A stretch of DNA of 64,000 bases from Sphingomonas sp. 3P27F8 (GCF_005502745.1 NZ_SCNL01000008.1:1-64000); one strand, 5' to 3'; positions 1 through 9,637 are shown, numbered from the stretch's first letter. Numbers and translations are program-made. Notes: generated from the sequence alone by a model not told the origin.

Positions 1-1
1 G

Positions 2-400
2 CCCGTGATCGCGGACCGGGCGACGGACGAGCCTGCCGCGCTTGATGCCATGCCGCTCGCCGACGTGCCGATCGCCACCGCAGCGCCGCTCGATGCCGCC
101 CCCGCGACCGAGGCCGCATCGACACCCGAACCGCCGGCCGCGCCCGATGGCCCCGCCGCCGCCGATGGGCCGATCACCCAGCTCAAGGGGCTGGGGCCGA
201 AGCTCGCGGAGCGGCTCGCCGCACTCGGCATCACGACGGTAGGCCAGCTCGCCGCGCTCGACACCGCCGAGGCGGAGGCCCTCGATGCCCGGCTCGGGCC
301 GTTCACCGGGCGCATGAACCGCGACCGCTGGATCGAGCAGGCGCGCTTCCTCGCCGCCGGCGACCGCGCCGGTTTCGAGGCGGTGTTCGGCAGGCTATAG
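2..400 (+). CDS. Helix-hairpin-helix domain protein, 3' part
   Basis: The reading frame is open to the left edge of the window, so the true start may lie outside; the first possible start is the GTG at 5. Residues 5-56 (counted from that GTG) are a low-complexity Ala/Pro/Asp linker. Residues 57-90 hold a helix-hairpin-helix-like segment (LKGLGPKLAERLAALGI, then VGQLAAL), the type found at the C-terminus of small proteins and of some NADH dehydrogenase or ribosomal-protein fusions. The C-terminus has the typical run of aromatic and basic residues (RDRWIEQARFLA). The fold usually gives non-specific nucleic-acid or protein contacts; the specific role is not known. The gene ends 64 bases before the J-domain gene on the same strand. 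Confidence 0.6.
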   Translation, partial: PVIADRATDEPAALDAMPLADVPIATAAPLDAAPATEAASTPEPPAAPDGPAAADGPITQLKGLGPKLAERLAALGITTVGQLAALDTAEAEALDARLGPFTGRMNRDRWIEQARFLAAGDRAGFEAVFGRL

Positions 401-464
401 CGTCCGCATTGCCTTCGCGGGGGCGCCGCCCCACATAGCTTCGTAACACACCAACGGGGAATCG

Positions 465-1406
465 ATGGCCGATCCATATTCGACGCTGGGCGTCGCGCGC
501 GGCGCTTCCGAAGCGGACATCAAGAAGGCGTATCGCAAGCTCGCGAAAGAGCTCCATCCCGATCGCAACAAGGATAATCCGAAGGCCGCCGAGCGGTTCA
601 GCCAGGTGACCGGCGCCTATGATCTGCTGACCGACAAGGAAAAGCGCGCGCGCTTCGATCGCGGCGAGATCGATGCGGATGGCAACCCCACTTCCCCGTT
701 CGGCGCCGGCTTCGGTGGTGCGCGCGGCGGCGGCGGTGGCGGCGGCGCGGGCGGGTTCCGCTCGCAGGGCTTCGATGTGGGCGGCGACGGCGTCGACATG
801 TCGGACATTTTCGAGGGGCTGTTCGGCGGGCGCGGCGGCGGCGGCGGCGGGTTCGCCAGCGGGTTCGGCCGGCGTCAGCCTCCCCCCCGGGGCGCCAACG
901 TCGCCTATCGCCTGCGCGTGCCGTTCGTGGATGCCGCCGCACTCGTCCCGCAGCGCATCACGCTGGGCGACGGCAAGACGATCGATCTCAAGCTGTCGCC
1001 CGGCGTCGAGGACGGCACGCAGATGCGCCTTTCCGGGAAGGGTGAAGCGGGCCAGGGCGGCGCCGGCGATGCGATCGTGACGATAGAAATCGTGCCGCAC
1101 CGGTTTTTCGTCCGCGAGGGCGACGATGTCCGGCTCGACCTGCCCGTCACGCTGGTGGAGGCGGTGAAGGGCGGCCCGGTGAAGGTGCCGACGGTGGAAA
1201 AGCCGGTGATGCTCACAATTCCCGCCGGATCCACCTCGGGCAAGGTGCTGCGGCTGAAGGGCAAGGGCTTTCACCGGAAGGGCGGCGGGCGCGGCGATCA
1301 GCTCGTCACGCTGATGGTGGATGTGCCGGCGGGCGATGCGGCGCTTCAGCAATTCGTGGAAAGCTGGCACGGCGGAGGGAACCCGCGCGAGGCGATGGGC
1401 GTCTGA
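465..1406 (+). CDS. DnaJ-type J-domain co-chaperone (CbpA-like)
   Basis: This 313-residue protein starts with a J domain (residues about 3-70) carrying the invariant HPD at 31-33, which stimulates the ATPase of DnaK. A Gly-rich linker with poly-Gly runs follows (about 77-125), then a DnaJ C-terminal substrate-binding region (about 135-300). The four CxxCxGxG zinc repeats of true DnaJ are absent, so this is a class B (CbpA/DnaJB-like) cytosolic co-chaperone rather than DnaJ itself. The start at 465 is preceded by ACGGGGAATCG. It stands before a BrkB-type membrane protein and fabI, with no obvious functional link. Confidence 0.88.
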   Translation: MADPYSTLGVARGASEADIKKAYRKLAKELHPDRNKDNPKAAERFSQVTGAYDLLTDKEKRARFDRGEIDADGNPTSPFGAGFGGARGGGGGGGAGGFRSQGFDVGGDGVDMSDIFEGLFGGRGGGGGGFASGFGRRQPPPRGANVAYRLRVPFVDAAALVPQRITLGDGKTIDLKLSPGVEDGTQMRLSGKGEAGQGGAGDAIVTIEIVPHRFFVREGDDVRLDLPVTLVEAVKGGPVKVPTVEKPVMLTIPAGSTSGKVLRLKGKGFHRKGGGRGDQLVTLMVDVPAGDAALQQFVESWHGGGNPREAMGV

Positions 1407-1436
1407 TTCCCGATATATAGCCGAGGGGATTGAAGC

Positions 1437-2363
1437 TTGAGCGATGTCGCCAATGCGCTGACGCCAGAGGATCGCGCGGAACGAGCGGGCACGGCGCGGG
1501 CGCGCTTTGATCTGCAGCTCGCAAGCCTCTCGCCCGGCGGTTATGCTTTCGAGGTGGTCAAGCGCACCGTGATCGGCGTGTACACCGTCGGTTTCATGCA
1601 CGCCGGCAACCTCGCCTACCTCGCGTTGATGACGCTGTTTCCGTTTTTCATCGTGACCGCGGCGGTGTTGTCCGTTTTCGGGGGTGATGACCGTATCCAG
1701 CTGGCGGTCGCCTCCTTCCTGCATGTCCTGCCGCCCGACGTATCCGATCTGCTCCGCAAGCCGATCCATGACGTGCTGACCGCGCGCACCGGATCGCTGC
1801 TGTGGCTGGGCGCGCTGGTCGGCCTGTGGACGGTCAGCAGCTTCGTCGAGACGATCCGCGAGATTTTCCGGCAGGCGTATGGCACGGTCAGCACCCAGCC
1901 GATCTGGCGCGCGCGGCTCGGCCTGTCGCTCGGCATCGTTGCTTCCGTGATCCTCACTCTTCTGTCGCTGTTGGCGCAGGGTCTGCTCACTGCCGCCGAA
2001 CAGTTCGTCTATCACCTGCTGCCATGGGCGAAGCATGTCGCGGGCTGGATCGGGATCAGCCGCGCGATTCCCGGCGTGGTGATGTTCGGCGCGCTGTTCG
2101 CGCTGTTCTATTGCGTCACGCCATCGAAATATCGCTACACGAAGAGCCGGAAATGGCCCGGCGCGCTGTTCACGACGGCGTGGTGGACGGGGATGACGGT
2201 GGTGCTCCCGTTCGTCCTCGGGCAGCTCGGTGGATACAGCCTCACCTACGGCAGCCTCGCGGGCGTGGTGGTGACGCTATTGTTCTTCTACCTGATCGGC
2301 CTCGGCCTCGTATTCGGCGCGCATCTCAACGCGGCACTGGCGGAACGCCGGAAACGGCGCTAG
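1437..2363 (+). CDS. YihY/BrkB family inner-membrane protein
   Basis: A 308-residue membrane protein of the YihY/virulence factor BrkB family. About six hydrophobic helices are visible, the first near residues 45-80 (NLAYLALMTLFPFFIVTAAV) and the last near 260-295. Cytoplasmic ends are short and basic (C-terminal AERRKRR). The family was once annotated as ribonuclease BN in error, and its transport or envelope function is still unclear. The start is an unusual TTG at 1437 with GAGGGG 11 bases upstream; no ATG gives a full N-terminus. It lies 30 bases after the J-domain gene and 37 before fabI, so the three may be co-transcribed. Confidence 0.85.
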   Translation: MSDVANALTPEDRAERAGTARARFDLQLASLSPGGYAFEVVKRTVIGVYTVGFMHAGNLAYLALMTLFPFFIVTAAVLSVFGGDDRIQLAVASFLHVLPPDVSDLLRKPIHDVLTARTGSLLWLGALVGLWTVSSFVETIREIFRQAYGTVSTQPIWRARLGLSLGIVASVILTLLSLLAQGLLTAAEQFVYHLLPWAKHVAGWIGISRAIPGVVMFGALFALFYCVTPSKYRYTKSRKWPGALFTTAWWTGMTVVLPFVLGQLGGYSLTYGSLAGVVVTLLFFYLIGLGLVFGAHLNAALAERRKRR

Positions 2364-2400
2364 AGGACGCCACGACGGAACAGAAGGAAAAGGCGGGACC

Positions 2401-3204
2401 GTGAGCGGATTGATGGCCGGAAAGCGCGGGCTGATTATGGGCCTGGCGAACGACAAGTCGCTGGCATGGGGAATTGCGAAGAAGCTGAGCGAGGCGGGCG
2501 CCGAACTCGCATTCAGCTATCAGGGCGAAGCGATGGCGAAGCGCGTGCGGCCGCTGGCCGAGCAGCTCGGCGTGGCGCGGCTGTTCGATTGCGACGTCAG
2601 CGACATGGACGCGCTCGACGCGACCTTTGCGGCGCTGGCGCGGGAATGGCCGACGATCGATTTCGTCGTCCATGCGATCGGCTTCTCCGACAAGTCCCAG
2701 CTTCGCGGCCGCTATTACGATACCTCGCTCGACAATTTCCTGATGACGATGAACATCTCGGCCTATTCGCTGGTCGCGGTGGCCAAGCGCGCGCGTGAGA
2801 TGATGCCCGAAGGCGGCGCGATCCTGACGCTCACTTATTATGGCGCGGAAAAGGTCATCCCGCATTATAACGTGATGGGCGTCGCGAAGTCCGCGCTGGA
2901 GACGAGCGTCAAGTATCTCGCGGTCGATCTCGGGCCGGAAAACATCCGCATCAATGCCATTTCCGCCGGGCCGATCCAGACGCTGGCGGCGCGCGGGATC
3001 GGCGATTTCAACTATATCCTGAAGTGGAACGAGCTGAATTCGCCGATGCGCCGCACCGTGACGATCGAGGATGTCGGCGGCGCGGGCCTCTACATGCTCT
3101 CGGATCTCGCGAGCGGCGTGACCGGCGAAATCCACCATGTCGATGCGGGTTACAACGTGATCGGGATGAAGGCGGAGGATGCGCCGGATATCGCGCTGGC
3201 CTGA
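2401..3204 (+). CDS. fabI: Enoyl-[acyl-carrier-protein] reductase, NADH-dependent
   Basis: FabI reduces trans-2-enoyl-ACP in the last step of each fatty-acid elongation cycle. The 267-residue length is standard. The N-terminal Rossmann motif is visible (GLANDKSLAWGIAKKL, residues 14-29), and the FabI-type catalytic pair is Tyr156 and Lys163 (HYNVMGVAK) with the extra conserved Tyr146. The start is GTG at 2401; ATG at 2413 is an alternative but would shorten the first strand. This is the FabI type targeted by triclosan and isoniazid-like inhibitors. The acetyltransferase gene follows after three bases, so they are probably co-transcribed. Confidence 0.95.
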   Translation: MSGLMAGKRGLIMGLANDKSLAWGIAKKLSEAGAELAFSYQGEAMAKRVRPLAEQLGVARLFDCDVSDMDALDATFAALAREWPTIDFVVHAIGFSDKSQLRGRYYDTSLDNFLMTMNISAYSLVAVAKRAREMMPEGGAILTLTYYGAEKVIPHYNVMGVAKSALETSVKYLAVDLGPENIRINAISAGPIQTLAARGIGDFNYILKWNELNSPMRRTVTIEDVGGAGLYMLSDLASGVTGEIHHVDAGYNVIGMKAEDAPDIALA

Positions 3205-3207
3205 CGG

Positions 3208-3732
3208 ATGACGATCACCGTCCGCCCGGCCCGCGCCGGCGATGTCGCCGCGATCGACGCGTTGCTGCGCGCCAGCTTTCCCGCCCCGGACGAGGCGACG
3301 CTGGTGCGCGATCTGTGCGCCGAGGGCGACATGGTGCTGGCGCTGGTCGCCCATGACGAGGTTGGGGATGTGCTCGCGGGCATGATCGCGTTCAGCAGGA
3401 TGGCGGTGACGGTCGGCGGAAAGCCGGTGCCGGCCGTGGCGCTCGCCCCGCTCGCGGTGTCGGCGCCCTATCGACGGCGCGGCGTGGCGGAGGCGCTGGT
3501 GCGCGCCGCCCACGATCGCCTGGAGGCGGAGGGCGTGGTCCTCAGCTTCGTGCTGGGCGAACCCGGATATTACGCGCGCTTCGGTTATGATGCGGCGGTG
3601 GCGCGCAACTTCGCCTCGCCCTATGCCGGCCGCCATTTCATGGCGCTGCCGCTGCAGGGCGGCCTGCTGCCGTGCGGCATGCGCGAAGAGGCGCGCCATG
3701 CGCCGGCTTTCGCTAGATTGGGGACGGGATGA
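3208..3732 (+). CDS. GNAT family N-acetyltransferase (YhbS-like)
   Basis: A 174-residue single-domain GNAT protein. The beginning ([15 protein letters not shown]) is the usual first strand and helix, and the acetyl-CoA pyrophosphate loop is [13 protein letters not shown] (about residues 89-101). The second half, [17 protein letters not shown], is characteristic of the YhbS group of predicted acetyltransferases. The substrate cannot be told from the sequence. It begins three bases after fabI, and its stop overlaps the aroC start in an ATGA, so fabI, this gene and aroC look like one transcription unit. Confidence 0.85.
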   Translation: MTITVRPARAGDVAAIDALLRASFPAPDEATLVRDLCAEGDMVLALVAHDEVGDVLAGMIAFSRMAVTVGGKPVPAVALAPLAVSAPYRRRGVAEALVRAAHDRLEAEGVVLSFVLGEPGYYARFGYDAAVARNFASPYAGRHFMALPLQGGLLPCGMREEARHAPAFARLGTG

Positions 3733-4799
3733 GCTTCAACACCTTCGGCCGCATATTCCGTTTCACCACCTGGGGTGAAAGCCATGGCCCGGCGCTGGGC
3801 GCGGTGGTCGATGGATGCCCGCCGGGGATATCGCTGTCGCAGGACGATATACAGCCGTGGCTCGACAAGCGGCGCCCCGGCCAGTCGCGCTTCACCACGC
3901 AGCGGCGCGAGCCGGATGCCGTGCGTATCCTGTCCGGCACGTTCGAAGGGCGCACGACCGGCACGCCGATCAGCCTGATGATCGAGAATGTCGACCAGCG
4001 CTCGAAGGATTATTCAGAAGTCGCCCAGGCCTATCGCCCCGGCCACGCCGATTATGCCTATGACGCGAAATACGGCTTCCGTGATTATCGCGGCGGCGGC
4101 CGATCCTCCGCGCGCGAGACGGCGGCGCGCGTGGCGGCGGGGGCGGTGGCGCGGCTTGTGGTGCCGCAGGTACGCATCCGGGCGTGGGTGGAATCGATCG
4201 GCGGTGATGCCATCGATCCCCATGCGTTCGACGACGCGGAAATCGATCGCAATGCCTTCTTCTGCCCCGACGCCGTCGCGGCGCGGCGCTGGGAGGCGAT
4301 GGTTGACGCCGCGCGCAAGGCTGGCTCGTCGCTCGGCGCGGTCGTCGCCTGCGAGGCGAGCGGCGTTCCGGCGGGCTGGGGCGCACCGCTCTACGCCAAG
4401 CTCGACAGCGAGCTGGCCGCCGCCTGCATGTCGATCAACGCGGTGAAGGGGTTCGAGATCGGCGACGGTTTCGCCGCCGCGGCATTGTCCGGCGAGCAGA
4501 ATGCCGATGCGATGCGGCCGGGCTCCGATGGCAAGCCGTCGTTCCTCGCCAATCACGCGGGCGGGATCGCCGGCGGCATCGCGACCGGCCAGCCGATCCG
4601 CCTGCGTGTGGCGTTCAAGCCGACCAGTTCGATCCTGACGCCGGTGGAGACGATCACGCGCGGCGGGGAAGCGGCGGAGATCGCGACCAGGGGCAGGCAC
4701 GATCCCTGCGTCGGTATCCGCGGCGTGCCGGTGGTCGAGGCGATGGTGGCGCTGGTGCTCGCGGATCAGGCGCTGCTGCATCGCGGGCAGTGCGGCTGA
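3729..4799 (+). CDS. aroC: Chorismate synthase
   Basis: AroC converts 5-enolpyruvylshikimate-3-phosphate to chorismate, using reduced FMN, in the last common step of aromatic amino-acid synthesis. The 356-residue length is typical. Family signatures are present: the N-terminal [18 protein letters not shown], the internal [20 protein letters not shown] and the late [17 protein letters not shown]. The start codon overlaps the stop of the acetyltransferase (ATGA at 3729-3732), indicating translational coupling. A roughly 215-base AT-richer spacer follows. Confidence 0.97.
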   Translation: MSFNTFGRIFRFTTWGESHGPALGAVVDGCPPGISLSQDDIQPWLDKRRPGQSRFTTQRREPDAVRILSGTFEGRTTGTPISLMIENVDQRSKDYSEVAQAYRPGHADYAYDAKYGFRDYRGGGRSSARETAARVAAGAVARLVVPQVRIRAWVESIGGDAIDPHAFDDAEIDRNAFFCPDAVAARRWEAMVDAARKAGSSLGAVVACEASGVPAGWGAPLYAKLDSELAAACMSINAVKGFEIGDGFAAAALSGEQNADAMRPGSDGKPSFLANHAGGIAGGIATGQPIRLRVAFKPTSSILTPVETITRGGEAAEIATRGRHDPCVGIRGVPVVEAMVALVLADQALLHRGQCG

Positions 4800-4838
4800 G
4801 CCACACAATATCGCGCGTTGCGAAAGTAACGAATCACT

Positions 4839-4852
4839 TATCTGAACAGATA
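4839..4852. promoter_or_regulatory. 14-bp palindrome in the aroC to small-protein spacer
   Basis: A perfect TATCTG-AA-CAGATA palindrome lies in a locally AT-rich spacer (4800-5015) that must hold the promoter of the small secreted protein at 5016. It may be an operator, but no regulator can be named. A TATATT at 4977-4982 could be the -10 element; no convincing -35 was seen. Confidence 0.25.
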
Positions 4853-5015
4853 TTCACAATCGGATCGTCTTCGTCAAGCAACGGCTCATCTTTTCGATAA
4901 TATTTCATGTCGGTAATGCCGGGATGAAGCGTTTGTGTATCGCGGCAGGGCGACGATACTGCGCCGGTTTTATCCCTATATTGTTAGCCAACGGGGAAGA
5001 CCAGGAGAAGAATTC

Positions 5016-5306
5016 ATGAAGTTTGTTCACATCATCGCCGCTGGCGCCCTTATCCTCCCGACTGTTGCGGTCGCGCAGATGGCGCCGGGCGATCAGCCCA
5101 CGACCTCGGCGAAGGCGAAGAAGGGCAAGAAGCATCACGATACGGCAACCGCACCGGATGCGGCGCCGAGCGACACCACGACCACGCCGTCGTCCTCGAC
5201 CGCGCCGGCCACGACCACGCCGCCGGCTGACTCGACGGTAGCACCGCCGCCGGCGACCGACCCGGCCGGTCCGACCACGGCGCCGACGACGCCGCCGCGC
5301 GGCTAA
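5016..5306 (+). CDS. Small exported Thr/Pro/Ala-rich protein
   Basis: A 96-residue protein. The start at 5016 is chosen because AGGAGA sits 8 bases upstream and because it gives a clean Sec signal peptide (MKFVHIIAAGALILPTVAVA, cleavage after AVA). The mature part has a short basic patch with two histidines (KAKKGKKHHD) and then a disordered tail of Thr, Pro and Ala repeats (TTTTPSSSTAPATTTPP). No enzyme motif is present. It resembles unnamed periplasmic low-complexity proteins that are common in sphingomonads. A perfect inverted-repeat terminator begins 21 bases after the stop. Confidence 0.7.
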   Translation: MKFVHIIAAGALILPTVAVAQMAPGDQPTTSAKAKKGKKHHDTATAPDAAPSDTTTTPSSSTAPATTTPPADSTVAPPPATDPAGPTTAPTTPPRG

Positions 5307-5326
5307 CGATTACGCGAATGGTCCCG

Positions 5327-5360
5327 AAAGGCCCGGCGAATGAAGGTTCGCCGGGCCTTT
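5327..5360. terminator. Bidirectional intrinsic terminator
   Basis: A perfect 14-bp inverted repeat (AAAGGCCCGGCGAA with TTCGCCGGGCCTTT, loop TGAAGG) sits between the convergent small secreted protein (+) and purA (-). The arms end in A and T runs, so it can act on both strands. Confidence 0.85.
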
Positions 5361-5372
5361 CAACGTCCGCGA

Positions 5373-6662
5373 TCAGTCAGCGAACGGATCGCGGACGAGG
5401 ATCGTGTCCTCGCGCTCCGGGCTGGTCGAGACCAGCGCCACGGGGCAGCGGATCAGCTCCTCGACACGGCGGATATATTTGATCGCCTGCGCGGGCAGAT
5501 CGGCCCAGCTCCGCGCCCCGGCGGTGGAGCCGGCCCAGCCTTCGATCGTCTCATACACCGGCTCGACCTCCGCCTGGTCGGCCGCATGGGACGGGAAGTA
5601 ATCGAGCATGTCACCGCGCAGTCGATAGCCGGTGCAGATCTTCACCTCGTCGAATCCATCGAGCACGTCGAGCTTGGTCAGCGCGATTCCGGTGATGCCG
5701 CTGACAGCCGCCGACTGGCGCACCAGCACCGCGTCGAACCAGCCGCAGCGCCGCTTGCGCCCGGTGACCGTGCCGAATTCGCGCCCGCGCGTGCCGAGCC
5801 GCTCGCCGGTTTCGTTCTCCAGCTCGGTCGGGAACGGGCCGGAGCCGACGCGCGTGGTGTACGCCTTGGCGATCCCGAGCACGAAGCCGACCCCGCCCGG
5901 CCCGATGCCGGAGCCGCCCGCCGCCTGCCCCGCGATCGTGTTCGAGGAGGTGACGAAGGGATAGGTTCCGTGATCGACATCGAGCAGCACCCCCTGCGCG
6001 CCCTCGAACAGGATCCGCTGCCCGGCCGCGCGCGCGTCGTTGAGATCGCGCCACACCGGCTTGGCAAAGGGAAGGACGAAGCCGGCGATCTCGCGCAATT
6101 CGCCCAGCAACCGCTCGCGATCGATCGGCGGCTCGCCGAAGCCCGCCCGCAGCGCGTCGTGATGCGCGGTGAGGCGATCGAGCTGCGCGCCCAGATCGTC
6201 CAGGTGCGCCAGATCGCACACGCGGATCGCGCGGCGACCGACCTTGTCCTCATAGGCCGGGCCGATGCCGCGCCGCGTGGTGCCGATCTTGCCCGCGCCG
6301 CTCGCATCCTCGCGCAGCGCATCGAGATCGCGGTGGAACGGCAGGATCAGCGCGCAATTGTCCGCGATGCGCAGCGTCTCCGGCGTCGCGCGCACCCCCT
6401 GCTCGCCGAGCCGCGCGATCTCGTCGCGCAGCGCCCAGGGATCGAGCACCACGCCATTGCCGATCACCGACGGCGTGCCGCGCACGATGCCGGAGGGAAG
6501 CAGCGACAGCTTGTAGGTCGTGTCGCCCACGACGAGCGTGTGCCCGGCATTATGGCCGCCCTGGAATCGCACCACCATGTCGGCGCGCTCGGCAAGCCAG
6601 TCGACGATCTTGCCCTTGCCCTCGTCGCCCCATTGGGCGCCGATCACCGCTACGTTCGCCAT
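5373..6662 (-). CDS. purA: Adenylosuccinate synthetase
   Basis: PurA joins IMP and aspartate with GTP hydrolysis to make adenylosuccinate, the first committed step to AMP. The 429-residue protein has the GTP/IMP-binding GDEGKGK loop at residues 12-18 with catalytic Asp13, the GGHNAGHT segment with the catalytic His, and the conserved [11 protein letters not shown] region. It is the last gene of the minus-strand series serC-serA-hisZ-purA; about 108 bases separate it from hisZ. A strong terminator follows. Confidence 0.97.
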   Translation of the reverse strand: MANVAVIGAQWGDEGKGKIVDWLAERADMVVRFQGGHNAGHTLVVGDTTYKLSLLPSGIVRGTPSVIGNGVVLDPWALRDEIARLGEQGVRATPETLRIADNCALILPFHRDLDALREDASGAGKIGTTRRGIGPAYEDKVGRRAIRVCDLAHLDDLGAQLDRLTAHHDALRAGFGEPPIDRERLLGELREIAGFVLPFAKPVWRDLNDARAAGQRILFEGAQGVLLDVDHGTYPFVTSSNTIAGQAAGGSGIGPGGVGFVLGIAKAYTTRVGSGPFPTELENETGERLGTRGREFGTVTGRKRRCGWFDAVLVRQSAAVSGITGIALTKLDVLDGFDEVKICTGYRLRGDMLDYFPSHAADQAEVEPVYETIEGWAGSTAGARSWADLPAQAIKYIRRVEELIRCPVALVSTSPEREDTILVRDPFAD

Positions 6663-6770
6663 GGATACAGAACTCCCCCTGCCGGGTGATGTCCGCGCGC
6701 CCTTCGACAGGACTCGGCATGCGGACGTTCCGAATTTTCGCCGGGCGGGTAGCCGCGCGCGGCGTGGTCA

Positions 6771-7865
6771 TCAACCGCCCAGCGGATGCGCCGCGCCACG
6801 GTCGAGAATGTGCGTGCAAAGCTGCGCCTCGGGCGTGTCGCCGGGCTCGAGCGCCGCGACCGTGACCCAGCCCGCGGCCCGCATCGCCGCGCCCTCCGCA
6901 GCCGCGGTGCCATGAGGCAGGAACAGCCGGCGCCGCTCGGGCGGGGCGGTGCCCACCAGCGCGTCGGCGAAGAGCGAGAAGCCGGTGGCAGCCTCCTCCG
7001 CGCCGTCCTCACGCATGATGCGATAGGTGCCCCCGCGCCCCACCTCACGCGCCACGCCGTTCACAAACAGCGAGAAGCCCAGCCAGGACTGATATTCGAA
7101 GCCGTGCCGCTCGGTCGGATCCAGCGTCAGTTGCACGCGATCGCCCAGCGCGGCGACAATATCCCCCAGCCCCGCGATCCGCGAGGCGAGGATGCCGGCG
7201 GTATCGAACGCGCGCAGCCGCTCCAGCGCGTCAGGGAACGGCCCGGCAGCCGCGATCAGCGGGAGATAGGCGGGCGCCAGCGCCGCGACGCCGCCGGCGT
7301 CCTTGGCATCCAGCCGCTCGCGCAGCGCGTCCACGTCCGCCACCGGCAGCGCGCCGGCCATCGTATCGACCAGATCGGGCAGGGTGAAATCGATCGAGAT
7401 GCCGGTCGCGCCCGCCGCTTCCAGCGCATCGACCGCGACCGTCACCACCTCACGCGCGGCGGCAACCGAATCGAGGCCGATCAGCTCCGCGCCGATCTGG
7501 CGCACCTCGCGCGCGGGATTGAGCGCGTCGCCACGCAGCTTGAGCACCGGCCCCGCATAACTCAGCCGCACCGGGCGCGGGTGATGCGCCATGCGCGTTG
7601 CCGCGATCCGCGCGATCTGCGCCGTCAGGTCCGGCCGGATCGCAAGCGTCCGCTGCGACACAGGGTCCACGAAGCGCACCGCATTGCGCAGCCCGCCGTC
7701 CTTGAGCCGCGAGCCAAGCCCCTCGGCGAATTCGGCCAGCGGCGGATCGGCCCGCTCGTAACCGTGGCTTGCCGCCGCCGCCAACACACGCGCCTCCACC
7801 AGCGCCGCCGCATCGGCGAACGGCGGCAGCGAATCGCGAAAACCTTCGGGGAGCAAAGCGGCCAT
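6771..7865 (-). CDS. hisZ: ATP phosphoribosyltransferase regulatory subunit
   Basis: HisZ is a catalytically dead paralogue of histidyl-tRNA synthetase that binds the short form of HisG and makes it active and histidine-sensitive. The 364-residue protein keeps the class II synthetase core (LPEGFRDSLPPFADAAALV at the N-terminus and RPDLTAQIARIAATR, motif 2-like) but lacks the anticodon-binding domain of HisS. A short hisG must exist elsewhere. It lies between serA and purA on the same strand, about 95 bases after serA. Confidence 0.88.
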   Translation of the reverse strand: MAALLPEGFRDSLPPFADAAALVEARVLAAAASHGYERADPPLAEFAEGLGSRLKDGGLRNAVRFVDPVSQRTLAIRPDLTAQIARIAATRMAHHPRPVRLSYAGPVLKLRGDALNPAREVRQIGAELIGLDSVAAAREVVTVAVDALEAAGATGISIDFTLPDLVDTMAGALPVADVDALRERLDAKDAGGVAALAPAYLPLIAAAGPFPDALERLRAFDTAGILASRIAGLGDIVAALGDRVQLTLDPTERHGFEYQSWLGFSLFVNGVAREVGRGGTYRIMREDGAEEAATGFSLFADALVGTAPPERRRLFLPHGTAAAEGAAMRAAGWVTVAALEPGDTPEAQLCTHILDRGAAHPLGG

Positions 7866-7960
7866 TGGGAAACGTATCCGTTCGAGCTGAACCTGCCGGA
7901 AGCCCTGCCCTTTCCTTGCGCGAAAGGACAGCCCCCGGCAGGCTCCGCTCTATCGTGCGG

Positions 7961-9538
7961 TCAGAACGCCAGCCCGGTCGCGGTTCGCACGCCCGGAAGC
8001 GCCCGGACCTTCGCGAGCAGATCGGCACTCACTTCGTCATCGACCGATAGCAGCAGCACCGCCTCGCCCCCCGCCTGACGCCGGCCGAGGTGGAAGGTGC
8101 CGATGTTGACGCCCGCTTCGCCCAGCAGGGTTCCGATGCGCCCGATGAAGCCGGGCGCGTCCTCGTTCACGACATACAGCATATGGCCGACCAGATCGGC
8201 CTCCACCTTGATGCCGAAGAGTTCCACGAGGCGCGGCGCCGCATCGCCGAACAGCGTGCCGACGACGGATCGCTCGCCCGTGTCGGTCTTGACCGAAACG
8301 CGCACCAGCGTGTGGTAATCGCCCTCCCGCTCGGTGCGGATCTCGCGCACCTCGATGCCGCGTTCGCGGGCGAGGAACGGGGCGTTGACCATGTTCACCG
8401 TATCGGTCTGCGTGCGCAGGAAGCCGGCGAGCACCGCCGATACGATCGGCTTCGGATTGAGTTCGGCCGCGGCGCCTTCGGTGTGGATCGAGATGCGCGG
8501 GATCACGCCGTGGCTGAGCTGCCCGACGAGGCTGCCGAGCTTTTCCGCCAGCGCCATGTAGGGCTTCAGCTTCGGCGCTTCCTCGGCGCTGAGGCTCGGC
8601 ACGTTGAGCGCGTTGGTGACGCCGCCGGTGACGAGATAGTCGGCCATCTGCTCCGCCACCTGGATCGCGACGTTCACCTGCGCCTCGGTGGTGGATGCGC
8701 CCAGATGCGGGGTGGAGATGAAATTGGGCGTGCCGAACAACGGGCTGTCGGTCGCCGGCTCGGTGACGAACACGTCGAGCGCGGCGCCCGCGATATGGCC
8801 CGAATCCAGCCCCTCCTTCAGCGCCGCCTCGTCGATCAGGCCGCCGCGCGCGCAATTGATGATCCGCACGCCCTTCTTCGTCTTGGCGAGGTTCTCCGCC
8901 GACAGGATGTTGCGGGTCTGGTCGGTCAGCGGGGTGTGCAGGGTGATGAAATCGGCGCGGGCGAGCAGCTCGTCCAGCGTCACCTTCTCCATGCCCGTCT
9001 CAAGCGCGCGCTCCGGCGTCAGGAAGGGGTCATAGGCGACCACCTTCATCTTCAGGCCATGCGCGCGATCCGCGACGATCGAGCCGATATTGCCGGCGCC
9101 GATCAGACCGAGCGTCTTGCTCGTCAGCTCGACGCCCATGAAGCGGTTCTTCTCCCATTTGCCCGCCTGGGTGGAGGCGTCGGCCTCCGGCAACTGGCGG
9201 GCGAGCGCGAACATCAGTGCGATGGCGTGTTCGGCGGTGGTGATCGAATTGCCGAACGGCGTGTTCATCACCACCACGCCCTTGGCGCTGGCCGCCGGGA
9301 TGTCGACGTTGTCGACGCCGATGCCGGCGCGGCCGACCACCTTCAGATTGGTCGCGGCGTCCAGGATTTCCCTGGTCACCTTGGTCGAGGAACGGATCGC
9401 GAGGCCGTCAAACTGCCCGATGACTGCTATTAGCTCTTCCGCCGTCCTCCCACTCACCTCCTCTACTTCCACACCGCGCTCGCGGAAGATTTGCGCAGCT
9501 TTGGGGTCCATTTTGTCGCTGATGAGTACCTTGGGCAT
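7961..9538 (-). CDS. serA: D-3-phosphoglycerate dehydrogenase
   Basis: SerA oxidises 3-phosphoglycerate to 3-phosphohydroxypyruvate, the first step of serine synthesis. The start at 9538 (MPKVLISDKMDPKAAQIF) gives 525 residues, the size of the long form: substrate and NAD domains (Rossmann motif GLIGAGNIGSIVADRA, catalytic Arg in INCARGGLIDE and His in FISTPHLGAST), an intervening domain, and a C-terminal ACT domain (from about residue 450, NEDAPGFIGRIGTLLGEAGV) for allosteric control. An upstream extension to 9592 is possible but lacks homology. It follows serC by 97 bases. Confidence 0.96.
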   Translation of the reverse strand: MPKVLISDKMDPKAAQIFRERGVEVEEVSGRTAEELIAVIGQFDGLAIRSSTKVTREILDAATNLKVVGRAGIGVDNVDIPAASAKGVVVMNTPFGNSITTAEHAIALMFALARQLPEADASTQAGKWEKNRFMGVELTSKTLGLIGAGNIGSIVADRAHGLKMKVVAYDPFLTPERALETGMEKVTLDELLARADFITLHTPLTDQTRNILSAENLAKTKKGVRIINCARGGLIDEAALKEGLDSGHIAGAALDVFVTEPATDSPLFGTPNFISTPHLGASTTEAQVNVAIQVAEQMADYLVTGGVTNALNVPSLSAEEAPKLKPYMALAEKLGSLVGQLSHGVIPRISIHTEGAAAELNPKPIVSAVLAGFLRTQTDTVNMVNAPFLARERGIEVREIRTEREGDYHTLVRVSVKTDTGERSVVGTLFGDAAPRLVELFGIKVEADLVGHMLYVVNEDAPGFIGRIGTLLGEAGVNIGTFHLGRRQAGGEAVLLLSVDDEVSADLLAKVRALPGVRTATGLAF

Positions 9539-9606
9539 GTTTCTGTTACTTTCGTCGTCCCGGCAAAGACCGGGGTCGGGTGCGGCAAGCACACTCGATG
9601 CGGAGA

Positions 9607-9637
9607 AAGACCCGACTTCCGCCGGGTGGTGGGTCTT
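9607..9637 (-). terminator. Weak hairpin between serC and serA
   Basis: Read on the minus strand, AAGACCC and GGGTCTT form a 7-bp stem that overlaps the serC stop codon and is followed by a T-rich TTCTCC. It could be a partial terminator or a processing site that lowers serA expression relative to serC; the U tract is short. Confidence 0.4.

Noticed and set aside
303..2036. A 577-codon open frame on the minus strand across the DnaJ-like and BrkB genes
   Set aside because: The GC-rich codons of the two plus-strand genes leave no stops on the other strand; its product is Arg/Ala/His-rich with no domain, whereas the plus-strand products have clear family motifs.
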